64,000 bases of DNA from Aurantibacter aestuarii (GTDB taxonomy: Bacteria; Bacteroidota; Bacteroidia; Flavobacteriales; Flavobacteriaceae), in assembly GCF_003008425.1 (NCBI RefSeq), contig NZ_PXOQ01000009.1, positions 689,501 through 753,500 of the forward strand. Direction: 5' to 3'. Each line of letters begins with the position of its first letter. Positions within the stretch are counted from its first letter, which is position 1. The position numbers were made by a program, and so were the translations under genes. Positions 35,508-46,114 of the stretch are shown here, one piece after another. The notes beneath the pieces are model-generated. The model was not told where the DNA came from, ran no database searches, and saw nothing but the letters and a program-made list of their open reading frames with translations.

Positions 35508-36215
35508 TTATTTTTTCTCTTTCTTATAAGGATTTTTAGATTTTCTGGTTAAGTCTTTTTCTTCAACCAGTTTTCCGTCTTTGTAAAATTTCCAGATACC
35601 TTTACGCAAATCATTAGAATAATTACCTTCACTAAGTAAGTTTCCTTTTAAATCGTAAGTTTTATATAAGCCATGAAACATATTATCTTTATAAGTTTCA
35701 ACTCTTAAAATTTTTCCTTTTTCAGAATAAGCTATACTCTCGCCTTGCAGACTACCATTAACATAATTGGTCGTTTCTGCAATAGACCCAGATAAATAGT
35801 AAACTGTTTTCATACCATCTAATTTCCCATCATTATTATAAAATTCCTGAGACATTAACTGTTTAGAGTCTTTATGATAGTATTTCCACTCACCTATATA
35901 GGTTTTATCTCGCATTTTACCTTCGCCCATAACATTTCCTTTAGCTGTATAAAAGGTCACCTGAGCCAAATCATCTGTTTCATTAAAAACACGCTTAGCC
36001 ACAAGAACGGGCTTATTATTAATAGCTTCATAAAATTTAAACTCACCAACAGGTTTACCGTGATTAAACTGTCCTTCATATCTTAAAATTTCAGAATTAT
36101 CAAAGGTTTTTTGCCATTTACCATGACGTTTACCATTTTCGTCCATTTGATTAAATTCTTGTGCAGAAAGTAACATGGTACATAAGAAACTAAATAGTAT
36201 TAAAAGTGATTTCAT
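35508..36215 (-). CDS. exported MORN-repeat (YwqK-type) protein
   Basis: A 235-residue protein with a signal peptide (1-18, ending LLSAQ). About seven MORN-variant repeats follow (GKRHGKWQKTF, GKPVGEFKFY, GNLLSEGNYSND, RKGIWKFYKDGK). It ends with a lysine-rich tail. Databases often call this domain a YwqK antitoxin, but no toxin gene is adjacent and the signal peptide places it outside the cytosol, so that label should not be taken literally. It lies downstream of yidC on the same strand, separated by a terminator. Confidence 0.78.
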   Translation of the reverse strand: MKSLLILFSFLCTMLLSAQEFNQMDENGKRHGKWQKTFDNSEILRYEGQFNHGKPVGEFKFYEAINNKPVLVAKRVFNETDDLAQVTFYTAKGNVMGEGKMRDKTYIGEWKYYHKDSKQLMSQEFYNNDGKLDGMKTVYYLSGSIAETTNYVNGSLQGESIAYSEKGKILRVETYKDNMFHGLYKTYDLKGNLLSEGNYSNDLRKGIWKFYKDGKLVEEKDLTRKSKNPYKKEKK

Positions 36216-36250
36216 AAATAGCTAACGTTTTATTACAATTTCTATTTTAC

Positions 36251-36289
36251 AAAAAAACTGCCAAAATTTAAATTAAGGCAGCTTTTTTT
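36251..36289. terminator. intrinsic terminator between yidC and the MORN gene
   Basis: CTGCC (36258-36262) pairs with GGCAG (36277-36281), extended by A/T tracts on both sides with one bulged base. It terminates yidC on the minus strand. Confidence 0.7.
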
Positions 36290-36306
36290 ATAAAATTATC
36301 TAAAAT

Positions 36307-38199
36307 TTATTTTTTCTTTTGATTCTGAAGATTTTTTTGCTTTTCAGCTTCTTCCATCATTTCTTTCATTTTCTTTTGAAAACGATTCTCTTTTTTAGGT
36401 TTCGATTTATTCACTTCAATCTTAGCAAGGATTTTATCTTCGTCTAAAATTAAGTTTTTAATTACTAACAAAATACCAATACTAATTAAGTTAGAGATGA
36501 AATAATATAAACTTAAACCAGACGCATAATTATTGAAGAAAATTAACATCATAATAGGCGCAAAATAAATCATGTACTTCATGATTTTTGTCATATCTGG
36601 CATACCTTCTTGTTGCGGTGCCTGCATTTGTTGTTGCCCAGTCGTTAACTTCATGTAAAAGAAAATAGCTATTGCTGCCAATATTGGGAATAAACTTACA
36701 TGGTCTCCATATAATGGTATATTAAATGGCAACTCTGCTACCACATCGTAAGACGATAAATCGTCTGCCCAAAGGAACTTTTTTTGTCTTAATGCGAATG
36801 CTACAGGGAAAAAGGTAAATAAGGCATAAAACACTGGCATTTGTATTAATGCTGGTAAACAGCCCGCAAGCGGACTTGCGCCTGCTTTGCTTTGCAGCGC
36901 CATAGTTTCTTGCTGTGCTTTTAGCTTATTGTTTTTATATTTCTCACGAATAGCGTCTAATTCCGGCTTCAGAATTTTCATTTTCATTTGCGATAAATAC
37001 TGTTTGTATTGTACAAATGACATAGCCAGTTTAATTAAAACAGTCATTACAATAATAGCAATACCATAAGGTAAAAATCCGCTTAATAAATCGAATAACG
37101 GAATAAATAAGAATTTATTAATCCATCCAAAAATACCCCAACCGTAAGGAATACTTTCTTCTAAATCGTTCTCATACTGAGATAATATTTTACTGTCTGT
37201 TGGCCCAAAATATAATTGAAAATTACTAGCTAAATTATTACTCTTTAAATCTAAAACAGATTTTGCAGCATATTGCTTGGTAAACAAGGTATCAATTTCT
37301 TCATTTTTAACCAGGTCTCTTGACGCTAATGTCATTTTATTAAATGGCTGGTCTGCAACTAAAATAGAACTGAAGAAATGCTGACGAAATGATAACCATT
37401 TGACGTCTTGCTCAATTTCTTCATCTTCTCCAGTAGCCGATAATTTGTCTATTTCACCATCATCATAAGAATAGGTTAATCTGGTATATCTATTTTCATA
37501 AGATACACTTTGATCATGACTTATTGTTTTTAAAGTCCATTCTAAATCTACCTCTTTAGAACTATTAATAACCTGATCTAAACCAATAGAATTAATGCTA
37601 AAATCTAACATATAGTCATTAGGTTTTAAAACATATTTATACTCTAAAAATTTAGAATCTGAAACGTTTAACTTAAAAGAAACAATTGTGTTTTCTCCAT
37701 TTTTAAACACTTTTGGTGCAAAATTGACGTCTTTGGTATTTAAAATTCGGTTATCTGTAGTTCCAAAATTTAAATTAAATGAAGAGTTATTGTCTTTAAC
37801 AAGAAAAATATTACCATCATTAAAGTTGGTGTGTTTCTTTAATTTAACCTCGGCTAAATATGCACCTTTAGTATTAAACTTTAAAGAAAGCACCTCATTT
37901 TCTACAGTAATTAATTCTTCTTTAGCATTTGCTCCATAGGCGAATGCACCTAATTTGTTTTGTAAAGCAAGTGTTTTTAAAGAATCGTTTTCTGGAAGTT
38001 GTTCAGAAATTTGTTCAGCTTCTTTTACCGATGTTAATTCCTGTTTTGCTGCTTCTTTTTGTTTAGCAACTTGTTCTTGTTTTTCTTTTTCGGCTAATTC
38101 TTCAGGAGTTGGCTGGTTTTGCCACATCATAAATAATAAAATTCCGAAAATTAATACAAAACCTATAATCGATTTTGTGTCTATCTTTTTTTCTTCCAT
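36307..38199 (-). CDS. yidC: membrane protein insertase YidC
   Basis: A 630-residue Oxa1/YidC insertase of the Gram-negative type. It has an N-terminal helix (about 8-24), a large periplasmic P1 domain (about 60-345), and a conserved five-helix core (about 355-585) that includes GWGIFGWINKFLFIPLFDLL, the coiled-coil MKMKILKPELDAIREKYKNN and the SPLAGCLPALIQMPVFYALF helix. A lysine-rich cytosolic tail follows. It inserts membrane proteins alone or after SecYEG. It follows pyrG on the same strand with an 81-nt gap. Confidence 0.95.
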   Translation of the reverse strand: MEEKKIDTKSIIGFVLIFGILLFMMWQNQPTPEELAEKEKQEQVAKQKEAAKQELTSVKEAEQISEQLPENDSLKTLALQNKLGAFAYGANAKEELITVENEVLSLKFNTKGAYLAEVKLKKHTNFNDGNIFLVKDNNSSFNLNFGTTDNRILNTKDVNFAPKVFKNGENTIVSFKLNVSDSKFLEYKYVLKPNDYMLDFSINSIGLDQVINSSKEVDLEWTLKTISHDQSVSYENRYTRLTYSYDDGEIDKLSATGEDEEIEQDVKWLSFRQHFFSSILVADQPFNKMTLASRDLVKNEEIDTLFTKQYAAKSVLDLKSNNLASNFQLYFGPTDSKILSQYENDLEESIPYGWGIFGWINKFLFIPLFDLLSGFLPYGIAIIVMTVLIKLAMSFVQYKQYLSQMKMKILKPELDAIREKYKNNKLKAQQETMALQSKAGASPLAGCLPALIQMPVFYALFTFFPVAFALRQKKFLWADDLSSYDVVAELPFNIPLYGDHVSLFPILAAIAIFFYMKLTTGQQQMQAPQQEGMPDMTKIMKYMIYFAPIMMLIFFNNYASGLSLYYFISNLISIGILLVIKNLILDEDKILAKIEVNKSKPKKENRFQKKMKEMMEEAEKQKNLQNQKKK

Positions 38200-38262
38200 A
38201 TTCTTATGTTAAGACTTTAAATAAGTCTAAAAGTTGTTTTCAAAAATGTGTCCATTCATTAA

Positions 38263-39916
<1,654 letters not shown>

Positions 39917-39924
39917 CAAAATTA
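39917..39924 (-). promoter_or_regulatory. -7 promoter box for pyrG
   Basis: The minus strand reads TAATTTTG, a perfect TAnnTTTG match, abutting the inverted repeat at 39898-39916. Confidence 0.55.
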
Positions 39925-39964
39925 CGAATTCCTAATGAGAAATTCGGGTTAAGAATACATTTTA

Positions 39965-40201
39965 TTATGGTTTGAAATTTTTTTTAATATTTCGGATTAA
40001 ATCTTCTAAACCATTCATTTTTAGCATATGAACCATATTTAGCATTTTTCCTAATTTATTTTCAGGAAAACCTTTATTAAAATACCACACTACATAATAT
40101 TCTGGTAGGTCAATTAAAAACCTTCCTTCATATTTTCCAAATGGCATTTTGGTATGAGCCAGTTGTATTAAAAACTGATGATCTTCCTTGGAAAAATTCA
40201 T
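39965..40201 (-). CDS. DUF3820 family protein
   Basis: A 78-residue soluble protein with the DUF3820 signature MPFGKYEGRFLIDLPEYYVV followed by an FxxGFP turn. The family is small, occurs alone or fused to DnaQ-type exonucleases, and is functionally unassigned; a nucleic-acid role is only suggested by those fusions. The same module ends the exonuclease at 57727-58500. It overlaps the DUF922 gene stop by 1 nt. Confidence 0.8.
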   Translation of the reverse strand: MNFSKEDHQFLIQLAHTKMPFGKYEGRFLIDLPEYYVVWYFNKGFPENKLGKMLNMVHMLKMNGLEDLIRNIKKNFKP

Positions 40202-40737
40202 TATAAAGCAAAATCTTTTAAAGCTTCCAATTGTTCTTCAACTATAAGCTCCCATTTTTTTTGAGCTTCATAATTTCTAGAATAGTCAGACGCTTCATCG
40301 TATTTATTTTGAAACTTTGCTAAATCCTCGTTTACAGTTTTGTATGCTGTAGTAATTTGACTAATTAATTCTGGATTTGGTTTAAGTAAAGACAACTGCT
40401 TGCGTAGCAATCGTGAATGTAATTCTGTAATATTAAAATGAAATTGCTCATGACGCAAGATATGCTCATTGATTTGATCCTTTTTACACCATGATTTTTC
40501 TGGGTAAAAGTGACTAATAACCATAGCATCAAAACCAACAACACGATCTCCAACCCTACTTACCGAATAATTATAACTTATACCTGAAGCAGTTACCGCA
40601 GCAGCTGTAGAGTTTAAGTCTGGTCGTCCATTAAAATTGTCCCAGGATAACGCTAAGTCATTACGCCAAATAATTTCTGAGTCTTGCTGAAAAAGACTAA
40701 AACAAATTATAGAAATAAAAAAGGCTTTTAATGACAT
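40201..40737 (-). CDS. DUF922 exported zinc-peptidase-like protein
   Basis: A 178-residue protein with an N-terminal signal (1-17), the WDNFNGRPD motif and a zinc-peptidase type HExxH motif (LRHEQFHFNITE, His96, Glu97, His100). DUF922 proteins are predicted secreted Zn-dependent proteases. It is located between the LysM gene (8 nt upstream) and DUF3820, as part of one minus-strand operon. Confidence 0.8.
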   Translation of the reverse strand: MSLKAFFISIICFSLFQQDSEIIWRNDLALSWDNFNGRPDLNSTAAAVTASGISYNYSVSRVGDRVVGFDAMVISHFYPEKSWCKKDQINEHILRHEQFHFNITELHSRLLRKQLSLLKPNPELISQITTAYKTVNEDLAKFQNKYDEASDYSRNYEAQKKWELIVEEQLEALKDFAL

Positions 40738-40745
40738 ATTATTTT

Positions 40746-42725
40746 TTATTCTTGAACTTCTTCAATATTCAAATCATTATAGTTAACTAAATACACCGCA
40801 TTGTTTTGAAAACCTCCTGTTTTCAGTTCACTATACATAAATTTATTTTCTAAATACTCAGTTAAGATATTGTTCTTAGCATTATCGTACACAGATGTGT
40901 TAGATAATAATCGTAAAACTACATCCATAGTTAAATCGAATCCTCTTACTGCATAAGAACTTGGAGTTTCATTATACTTGGCTTCATAATTTTTATAAAA
41001 ACCTGTAGCAGAACTTGACTTAAACATTTTTGCAATACTAGGGTACATTAAACGTAACCTTGACAATTGTGCGTTTGATACATTATCGCTTTGAAAAGCC
41101 TCATTCATATTGGTTGTGGCTAACACGATATCTAAATTTGTTTGGTTATTTTTAGAATTTAATATACTTGTAACGTTAGACACGAACCCTTCTTCTTCTG
41201 TTTCCAGAAAAACATAATTTTTTCCAGTGTTTAGTGCATTAGATAATGTAGCTTCATAGATAAAAAATTGATCACTTCCATTTTTCTTATTTCGATTAGT
41301 AGTTAATACTTTAGCATTCGGAAATGCTTTTTCTAATCGTTTTGCCACAGCTTCATGCTTAGAATCGTGAAGTATCACGATATGTGCAGTAGAATCTTTT
41401 TTAATATAGTTAATGATTTTTTGTTCTAAAAAGCTTTCGTTAGGTCTAGTTTGAAAAACATTAGAACTAAATGCAACTTCTTTTGTTAATGGGGAAAAAA
41501 CTGGGATGTTACTTAAAGATAATTTTGAAGCTAAGGCATCAAAATTCTTTGTCATTAATGGTCCTATAACTACATCCGTTTCATTTTCTAGTAACTCATT
41601 AGCTATATCCAGCGAGTTACTTTCTCTGTTGTTAGTATCATAAACCTTAACATCTAATTTTACATTCATTTTTTTTAATGAATCTAAAGCCATTTCTGCT
41701 CCTGCATAAAAGTCTAAAGCTATAGTCAAAAGTTTATCATTTTCTAGCTTGTTTTTAGCTAAACTTAACGAGTCGGTTTGAATAGTATTTAGTCTAAACG
41801 GTAAAACAATTGCTATTTTCTTTCTGTCTTTATTAGAGATATCACTTCCTAAATTAGTGGCTTGATTTTCTACTAAAATCATTTCATTGGTTGGCTTTAC
41901 TTTTTCAGCTCCTAGATTTAATACCATACCTTCTTTTAAACCTGTTTCTTTTAACCCAGGGTTTAAAGTCTCCAGTTGCTCTTGAGATAAACCTAGTTTT
42001 TGAGAAAGTCTAAAGAACCCTTCTGCAGGAAGCACAGTATAGGTTTTAATAGCTACTGTAGTAGTACTTGGGATTTCTGTGTTTTTAATTTTAGGTACAT
42101 TAATAATGTCATTTTCTTTTAAACCATCAACCAATTGCGGATTTAAAGCTTCTAACTCCTCAACCGTTATTCCAAAGTTTTTTGCTATACGCCATTTCCC
42201 TTCACTTTTTTTAACGCGGTATTTACCATTTGGCAATACACTATCTGTTATGATTGCTGGTTTTACTTCAGAAATAATTTCACTCTTTACTTCATTTTTT
42301 ACTTCTGTCTTAAATAATGGAATTTTTAACTCGTCCCCTTTCTTCAATTCGTTAGCATATAAAAAAGAATTGTATTTTTTAATAGCTTCCTCTGTAGTGT
42401 TATACTGTTTAGACAGGCTGTATAAGGTTTCTTTTCGCTGAACTTTATGAGTCGTAAATTTCTCTAAGTTTTGAGTAACCTTAACAGCGTTACTCTTAAC
42501 TGCCTTAACATTTGGAATTATTAAAACCGATTTTACTTTTAATCCTTTTTTAGAATCTGGGTTTAAATCGTAAATCTGATTGGCACTTACTTTATATTTT
42601 TTAGATAAAGCTTCAACCGTATCTCCTTCTTCAACCTTATGCGTTAAAAACTCCTGAGCATTCAATTGAAACGTCAAAATAAAAACCAGTGCACAAATGC
42701 TTTTCAAAACATATTTAATCATCAT
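40746..42725 (-). CDS. LysM-repeat protein with periplasmic-binding (PBP1-type) domain
   Basis: 659 residues from ATG 42725 (MMIKYVLKSICALVF). A signal peptide (ending LNAQ) is followed by four LysM peptidoglycan-binding modules (about 15-60, 75-125, 165-210 and 225-270; for example HKVEEGDTVEALSKKYKVS) and a type-1 periplasmic-binding fold (about 305-650: KKIAIVLPFRLN, DVVIGPLMTKNFDAL). It resembles LpoA-like or ABC substrate-binding proteins tethered to peptidoglycan. A TTG start at 42755 is rejected because it lies in the guaA terminator. Confidence 0.82.
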   Translation of the reverse strand: MMIKYVLKSICALVFILTFQLNAQEFLTHKVEEGDTVEALSKKYKVSANQIYDLNPDSKKGLKVKSVLIIPNVKAVKSNAVKVTQNLEKFTTHKVQRKETLYSLSKQYNTTEEAIKKYNSFLYANELKKGDELKIPLFKTEVKNEVKSEIISEVKPAIITDSVLPNGKYRVKKSEGKWRIAKNFGITVEELEALNPQLVDGLKENDIINVPKIKNTEIPSTTTVAIKTYTVLPAEGFFRLSQKLGLSQEQLETLNPGLKETGLKEGMVLNLGAEKVKPTNEMILVENQATNLGSDISNKDRKKIAIVLPFRLNTIQTDSLSLAKNKLENDKLLTIALDFYAGAEMALDSLKKMNVKLDVKVYDTNNRESNSLDIANELLENETDVVIGPLMTKNFDALASKLSLSNIPVFSPLTKEVAFSSNVFQTRPNESFLEQKIINYIKKDSTAHIVILHDSKHEAVAKRLEKAFPNAKVLTTNRNKKNGSDQFFIYEATLSNALNTGKNYVFLETEEEGFVSNVTSILNSKNNQTNLDIVLATTNMNEAFQSDNVSNAQLSRLRLMYPSIAKMFKSSSATGFYKNYEAKYNETPSSYAVRGFDLTMDVVLRLLSNTSVYDNAKNNILTEYLENKFMYSELKTGGFQNNAVYLVNYNDLNIEEVQE

Positions 42726-42746
42726 TCTATTATTATTTAAGTCTAA

Positions 42747-42787
42747 AAATGCCAAAATCTTTTAGTTTTATTATGATTTTGACATTT
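42747..42787 (-). terminator. intrinsic terminator of guaA
   Basis: Arms 42747-42759 and 42775-42787 pair over 13 positions. The one mismatch on the plus strand becomes a G-U pair on the minus strand, and a T tract follows there. This shows that it acts on the minus strand. Confidence 0.7.
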
Positions 42788-42814
42788 TCTTATACATTTA
42801 AATTTATTTAAGAT

Positions 42815-44347
42815 TTATTCCCATTCTATTGTTGCAGGCGGCTTAGAACTAATATCGTAAACTACTCTGTTAACTCCTTTTACTTTATTAATTATGTCAT
42901 TTGAAGTTTTTTGTAAAAACTCATATGGTAAATTTACCCAGTCTGCAGTCATTCCATCGGTACTTTCTACAGCTCTTAAAGCGACACATTTTTCATACGT
43001 ACGCTCATCTCCCATAACACCAACACTATTAACCGGTAATAATATTGCTCCTGCCTGCCAAACCTTGTCATACAGACCCCAATCGCGTAATCCATTTATA
43101 AATACCGCATCAACTTCTTGTAAAATACGAACTTTTTCGGCAGTAATATCGCCCAAAATACGAATTGCCAAACCAGGTCCAGGAAATGGATGACGACCTA
43201 ATAAGGTAGCGTCCATATCCATAGAAGCACCAACACGTCTTACTTCATCCTTAAATAAAGCTCTTAATGGCTCTACAATTTTAAGTTTCATAAAGTCTGG
43301 TAATCCACCAACGTTATGATGACTCTTAATTGTTGCACTAGGTCCGCCCGTAGCCGAAACACTTTCAATAACATCTGGATAAATGGTACCTTGTGCTAAC
43401 CATTTAACATCTTTTAATTGGTTGGCTTCATCATCAAATACCTCAATGAACACACGACCTATAGCTTTACGTTTGTCTTCTGGGTCGCTCTTTCCTGCTA
43501 AGGCATCCAAAAAGCGTGCCGAAGCATCTACACCTTTTACGTTTAAGCCCATACCTTTATACTGTTCCAGCACATCGGTAAATTCATTTTTACGGAGTAA
43601 ACCGTTATTAACAAATATGCAGTAGAGGTTTTTACCAATCGCTTTATGTAATAACATTGCCGCTACAGAAGAGTCTACACCTCCAGAAAGTCCTAAAACT
43701 ACTTTGTCATTACCTAATTTAGCCTGTAGTTCTTCAACCGTTTCTTCTACAAATGCATTTGGTGTCCAATCTGGTGTAACCTTTGCTATTTTAACGAGAA
43801 AATTTTCAAGTAACTGTTTTCCGTCAGTAGAATGATATACTTCAGGATGAAATTGAATAGCAAACGTTTCTTCACCTTCAATTTTGTATGCAGCATTTTG
43901 CACATCATGTGTACTTGCTAAAAGTTTACCGTTTGTTGGTAATGTTTTTATGGTATCACTATGACTCATCCAAACCTGACTTCCTACAGTAATATTTTCA
44001 AAAAATAAATCGTCCTGAATAAAGCTTAAGTTTGCACGTCCATATTCGCGTGTGTTAGACTCTGCTACCTCGCCTCCAGAAAAATGAGCTAAATATTGAG
44101 CACCGTAACATACCGCTAATAAGGGTTTCTCGCCTCTAATTCCTTTTAAATCTGGATGAAATGCTTCTGCGGATCTTACAGACATCGGGCTACCAGAAAG
44201 TATAACCGCTTTATAGTCGTTTAAGTTTTGAGGAATTTTGTTAAATGGATGTATTTCAGAATAGATGTTAAGCTCTCTAACTCTGCGCGCAATTAGTTGT
44301 GTGTATTGCGATCCGAAATCTAATATGAGTACCTTGTCGTGTTGCAT
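42815..44347 (-). CDS. guaA: GMP synthase (glutamine-hydrolysing)
   Basis: 510 residues from ATG 44347 ([20 protein letters not shown]). It converts XMP to GMP. The N-terminal class I glutaminase has Cys in [12 protein letters not shown] and His in [12 protein letters not shown]. The ATP-pyrophosphatase has the P-loop [10 protein letters not shown]. The C-terminal dimerisation domain ends [12 protein letters not shown] at 44353 is part of the -7 box and is unlikely to be the start. Only 3 nt separate the box from the ATG. Confidence 0.95.
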   Translation of the reverse strand: MQHDKVLILDFGSQYTQLIARRVRELNIYSEIHPFNKIPQNLNDYKAVILSGSPMSVRSAEAFHPDLKGIRGEKPLLAVCYGAQYLAHFSGGEVAESNTREYGRANLSFIQDDLFFENITVGSQVWMSHSDTIKTLPTNGKLLASTHDVQNAAYKIEGEETFAIQFHPEVYHSTDGKQLLENFLVKIAKVTPDWTPNAFVEETVEELQAKLGNDKVVLGLSGGVDSSVAAMLLHKAIGKNLYCIFVNNGLLRKNEFTDVLEQYKGMGLNVKGVDASARFLDALAGKSDPEDKRKAIGRVFIEVFDDEANQLKDVKWLAQGTIYPDVIESVSATGGPSATIKSHHNVGGLPDFMKLKIVEPLRALFKDEVRRVGASMDMDATLLGRHPFPGPGLAIRILGDITAEKVRILQEVDAVFINGLRDWGLYDKVWQAGAILLPVNSVGVMGDERTYEKCVALRAVESTDGMTADWVNLPYEFLQKTSNDIINKVKGVNRVVYDISSKPPATIEWE

Positions 44348-44350
44348 ACG

Positions 44351-44358
44351 CAAAAATA
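44351..44358 (-). promoter_or_regulatory. -7 promoter box for guaA
   Basis: The minus strand reads TATTTTTG, with CGT as the only bases before ATG 44347. It implies a leaderless guaA mRNA. Confidence 0.5.
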
Positions 44359-44402
44359 ATAATTGCTCTTAAACTAACTAAGAATTAAGGATTAGTTTTT
44401 AA

Positions 44403-45998
44403 CTAAAATGTTAACACCGTAAATTCTAACTCTAATGGCTTTAAATTTTTAATCAGTTTTGGGATAAGCTGGTCACCATATTCCAAGTATAATTCAGAAA
44501 AATTAACCTGACGTTCTTGTAAACTTTGGTTTGGAAATAATTCATTTTGCAAAGTTTTAACCCTATTTAAATGGTCTTTTAATTTTCGTTTTTGAGCTTT
44601 TAACAGTCGTTTTTCCAGATGCTCCAAGCCTTTTATTTGTTTTCGTTCCTGTGCGCCTACTGCTCCTTTAAAAGAAGCATCGGTTTGCTCTGCAATTTGG
44701 TATAGCATTTCAAATTGCTGAGATAACATCTCTTTCTGTGCACTAAAATCGATATTTATTTTTGAGATTGTATTAATGACCTTTTCTTCTAAATGAATTT
44801 GTTTTAAAAACAAATCTTTAGTATCCACATTGAGATTTGTGGTCTTTTCAAATTGACGCTTAGTTTGTACTAAGGCAGAATTTCTTAATAACAAAATAGG
44901 GAAAGGCACCGAAAATAGTTTGAAATTCTCTTTTAATTGAAGCCAGTAAGCCAGTTCTCCTCCTCCACCAATATAACACAGGTTTGGTAAAATAACTTCT
45001 TGATATAAAGGTCTCATTACCACATTTGGAGAAAAACGTTCCGGAAAATTTTCAATTTCCTTGGTTAACTCTTCCTTACTAAAACTAATTTCTGTATTTA
45101 AAACAAAATACGTTTTATCTTGATAAACTATACGTTCTCTTAAGCCAGAGGTTATATAAAAAAAATTTATTTCACGCGGATTAACTTGAATAGTATAGTT
45201 TAAACGCTCTAAATCTTTATTTGTTTTTTTAATGTTGTTGAAAGAGGTCTGTTTAAAACACTCTTGTTTTATGTAAGGTATAAATTCGGTTTTTAATGCC
45301 TTAGTGTTGGCGTCTAGAATAAGTAAGCCGTAATGTTTAAAAAGTGTATGGGCTAAGTAAAAAGTAGCGTCCGACAAATTTGAGTGATTTAAATACGCTT
45401 CTTTAAACCATTCTTTTAATTGTTCAGCATTGTCTCCTACTCCCAAGTGGCCCGAAAATAATTCAAAAACCTGCTCTAACCCAGCGGTGTTTAAATCGCC
45501 CACTACTCCAGAAGTCTCTGTGTTCCATTGTACTTTTTTTCCTTTAAAATTGAAGTAATTAATTTCTTCAAAATCATGATCTTCTGTAGCCATCCAGTAT
45601 ATAGGCACAAAATTATTTTCAGGATATCTATTTTTAAGTTCTAAAGTAAGATTTATGGTTGAGATAATTTTATATAAGAAATATAAAGGTCCTGTAAATA
45701 AATTTAGCTGATGTCCAGTGGTTACGGTGAATGTATTTTCTAACGCTAGCAGTTCAATATTTTGTGTAACCTCGACAGAGTTTTCAACTTTTGTATATTG
45801 TTTTTTTAGAGAGGATACCAGTTGTTGTCGTTGAGATGCTGTATAAAGTTTTGATTTTTCTTCAATTTGAAACTTAAAATTTTCTAAATGAGGAAATCTA
45901 TGATAAAACGATTGTAATGATTTTTTTTCGTCTAAATAATCCTTCATCAAATTTGAAAAGTAACCTGTTTCGTTATAAGGAATATGTGTTTTAATCAT
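44403..45998 (-). CDS. bshC: bacillithiol biosynthesis cysteine-adding enzyme BshC
   Basis: A 531-residue protein with the family head THIPYNETGYFSNLMKDYL, TVTTGHQLNLFTGPLYFLYK (about 93-112), the YWMATEDHDFEEINYF motif (about 133-148), the FSPNVVMRPLYQEVILPNLCYIGGGGELAYW segment and a C-terminal coiled coil. BshC joins cysteine to glucosaminyl-malate to make the thiol bacillithiol. bshA and bshB are not in the window. It lies upstream of guaA on the same strand. Confidence 0.93.
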   Translation of the reverse strand: MIKTHIPYNETGYFSNLMKDYLDEKKSLQSFYHRFPHLENFKFQIEEKSKLYTASQRQQLVSSLKKQYTKVENSVEVTQNIELLALENTFTVTTGHQLNLFTGPLYFLYKIISTINLTLELKNRYPENNFVPIYWMATEDHDFEEINYFNFKGKKVQWNTETSGVVGDLNTAGLEQVFELFSGHLGVGDNAEQLKEWFKEAYLNHSNLSDATFYLAHTLFKHYGLLILDANTKALKTEFIPYIKQECFKQTSFNNIKKTNKDLERLNYTIQVNPREINFFYITSGLRERIVYQDKTYFVLNTEISFSKEELTKEIENFPERFSPNVVMRPLYQEVILPNLCYIGGGGELAYWLQLKENFKLFSVPFPILLLRNSALVQTKRQFEKTTNLNVDTKDLFLKQIHLEEKVINTISKINIDFSAQKEMLSQQFEMLYQIAEQTDASFKGAVGAQERKQIKGLEHLEKRLLKAQKRKLKDHLNRVKTLQNELFPNQSLQERQVNFSELYLEYGDQLIPKLIKNLKPLELEFTVLTF

Positions 45999-46091
45999 AT
46001 TTTTTAGATAGACTGTAAATATACTAATCTTTAACCCTATGAAAATCTTAAATTTAACATAAAAAATAAGCAGTTAAACAACTAATAATCT

Positions 46092-46099
46092 TATCTTTA
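46092..46099 (+). promoter_or_regulatory. -7 box TATCTTTA upstream of the gene at 46115
   Basis: One base off TAnnTTTG, 15 nt before the ATG. No clear -33 box. Confidence 0.35.
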
Positions 46100-46114
46100 A
46101 GAAAAAGAAACGTT

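Noticed and set aside
35508-36215. Reading the MORN-repeat gene as a toxin-antitoxin antitoxin.
   Set aside because: No toxin gene is adjacent and the protein has a signal peptide; only the repeat type matches the YwqK label.
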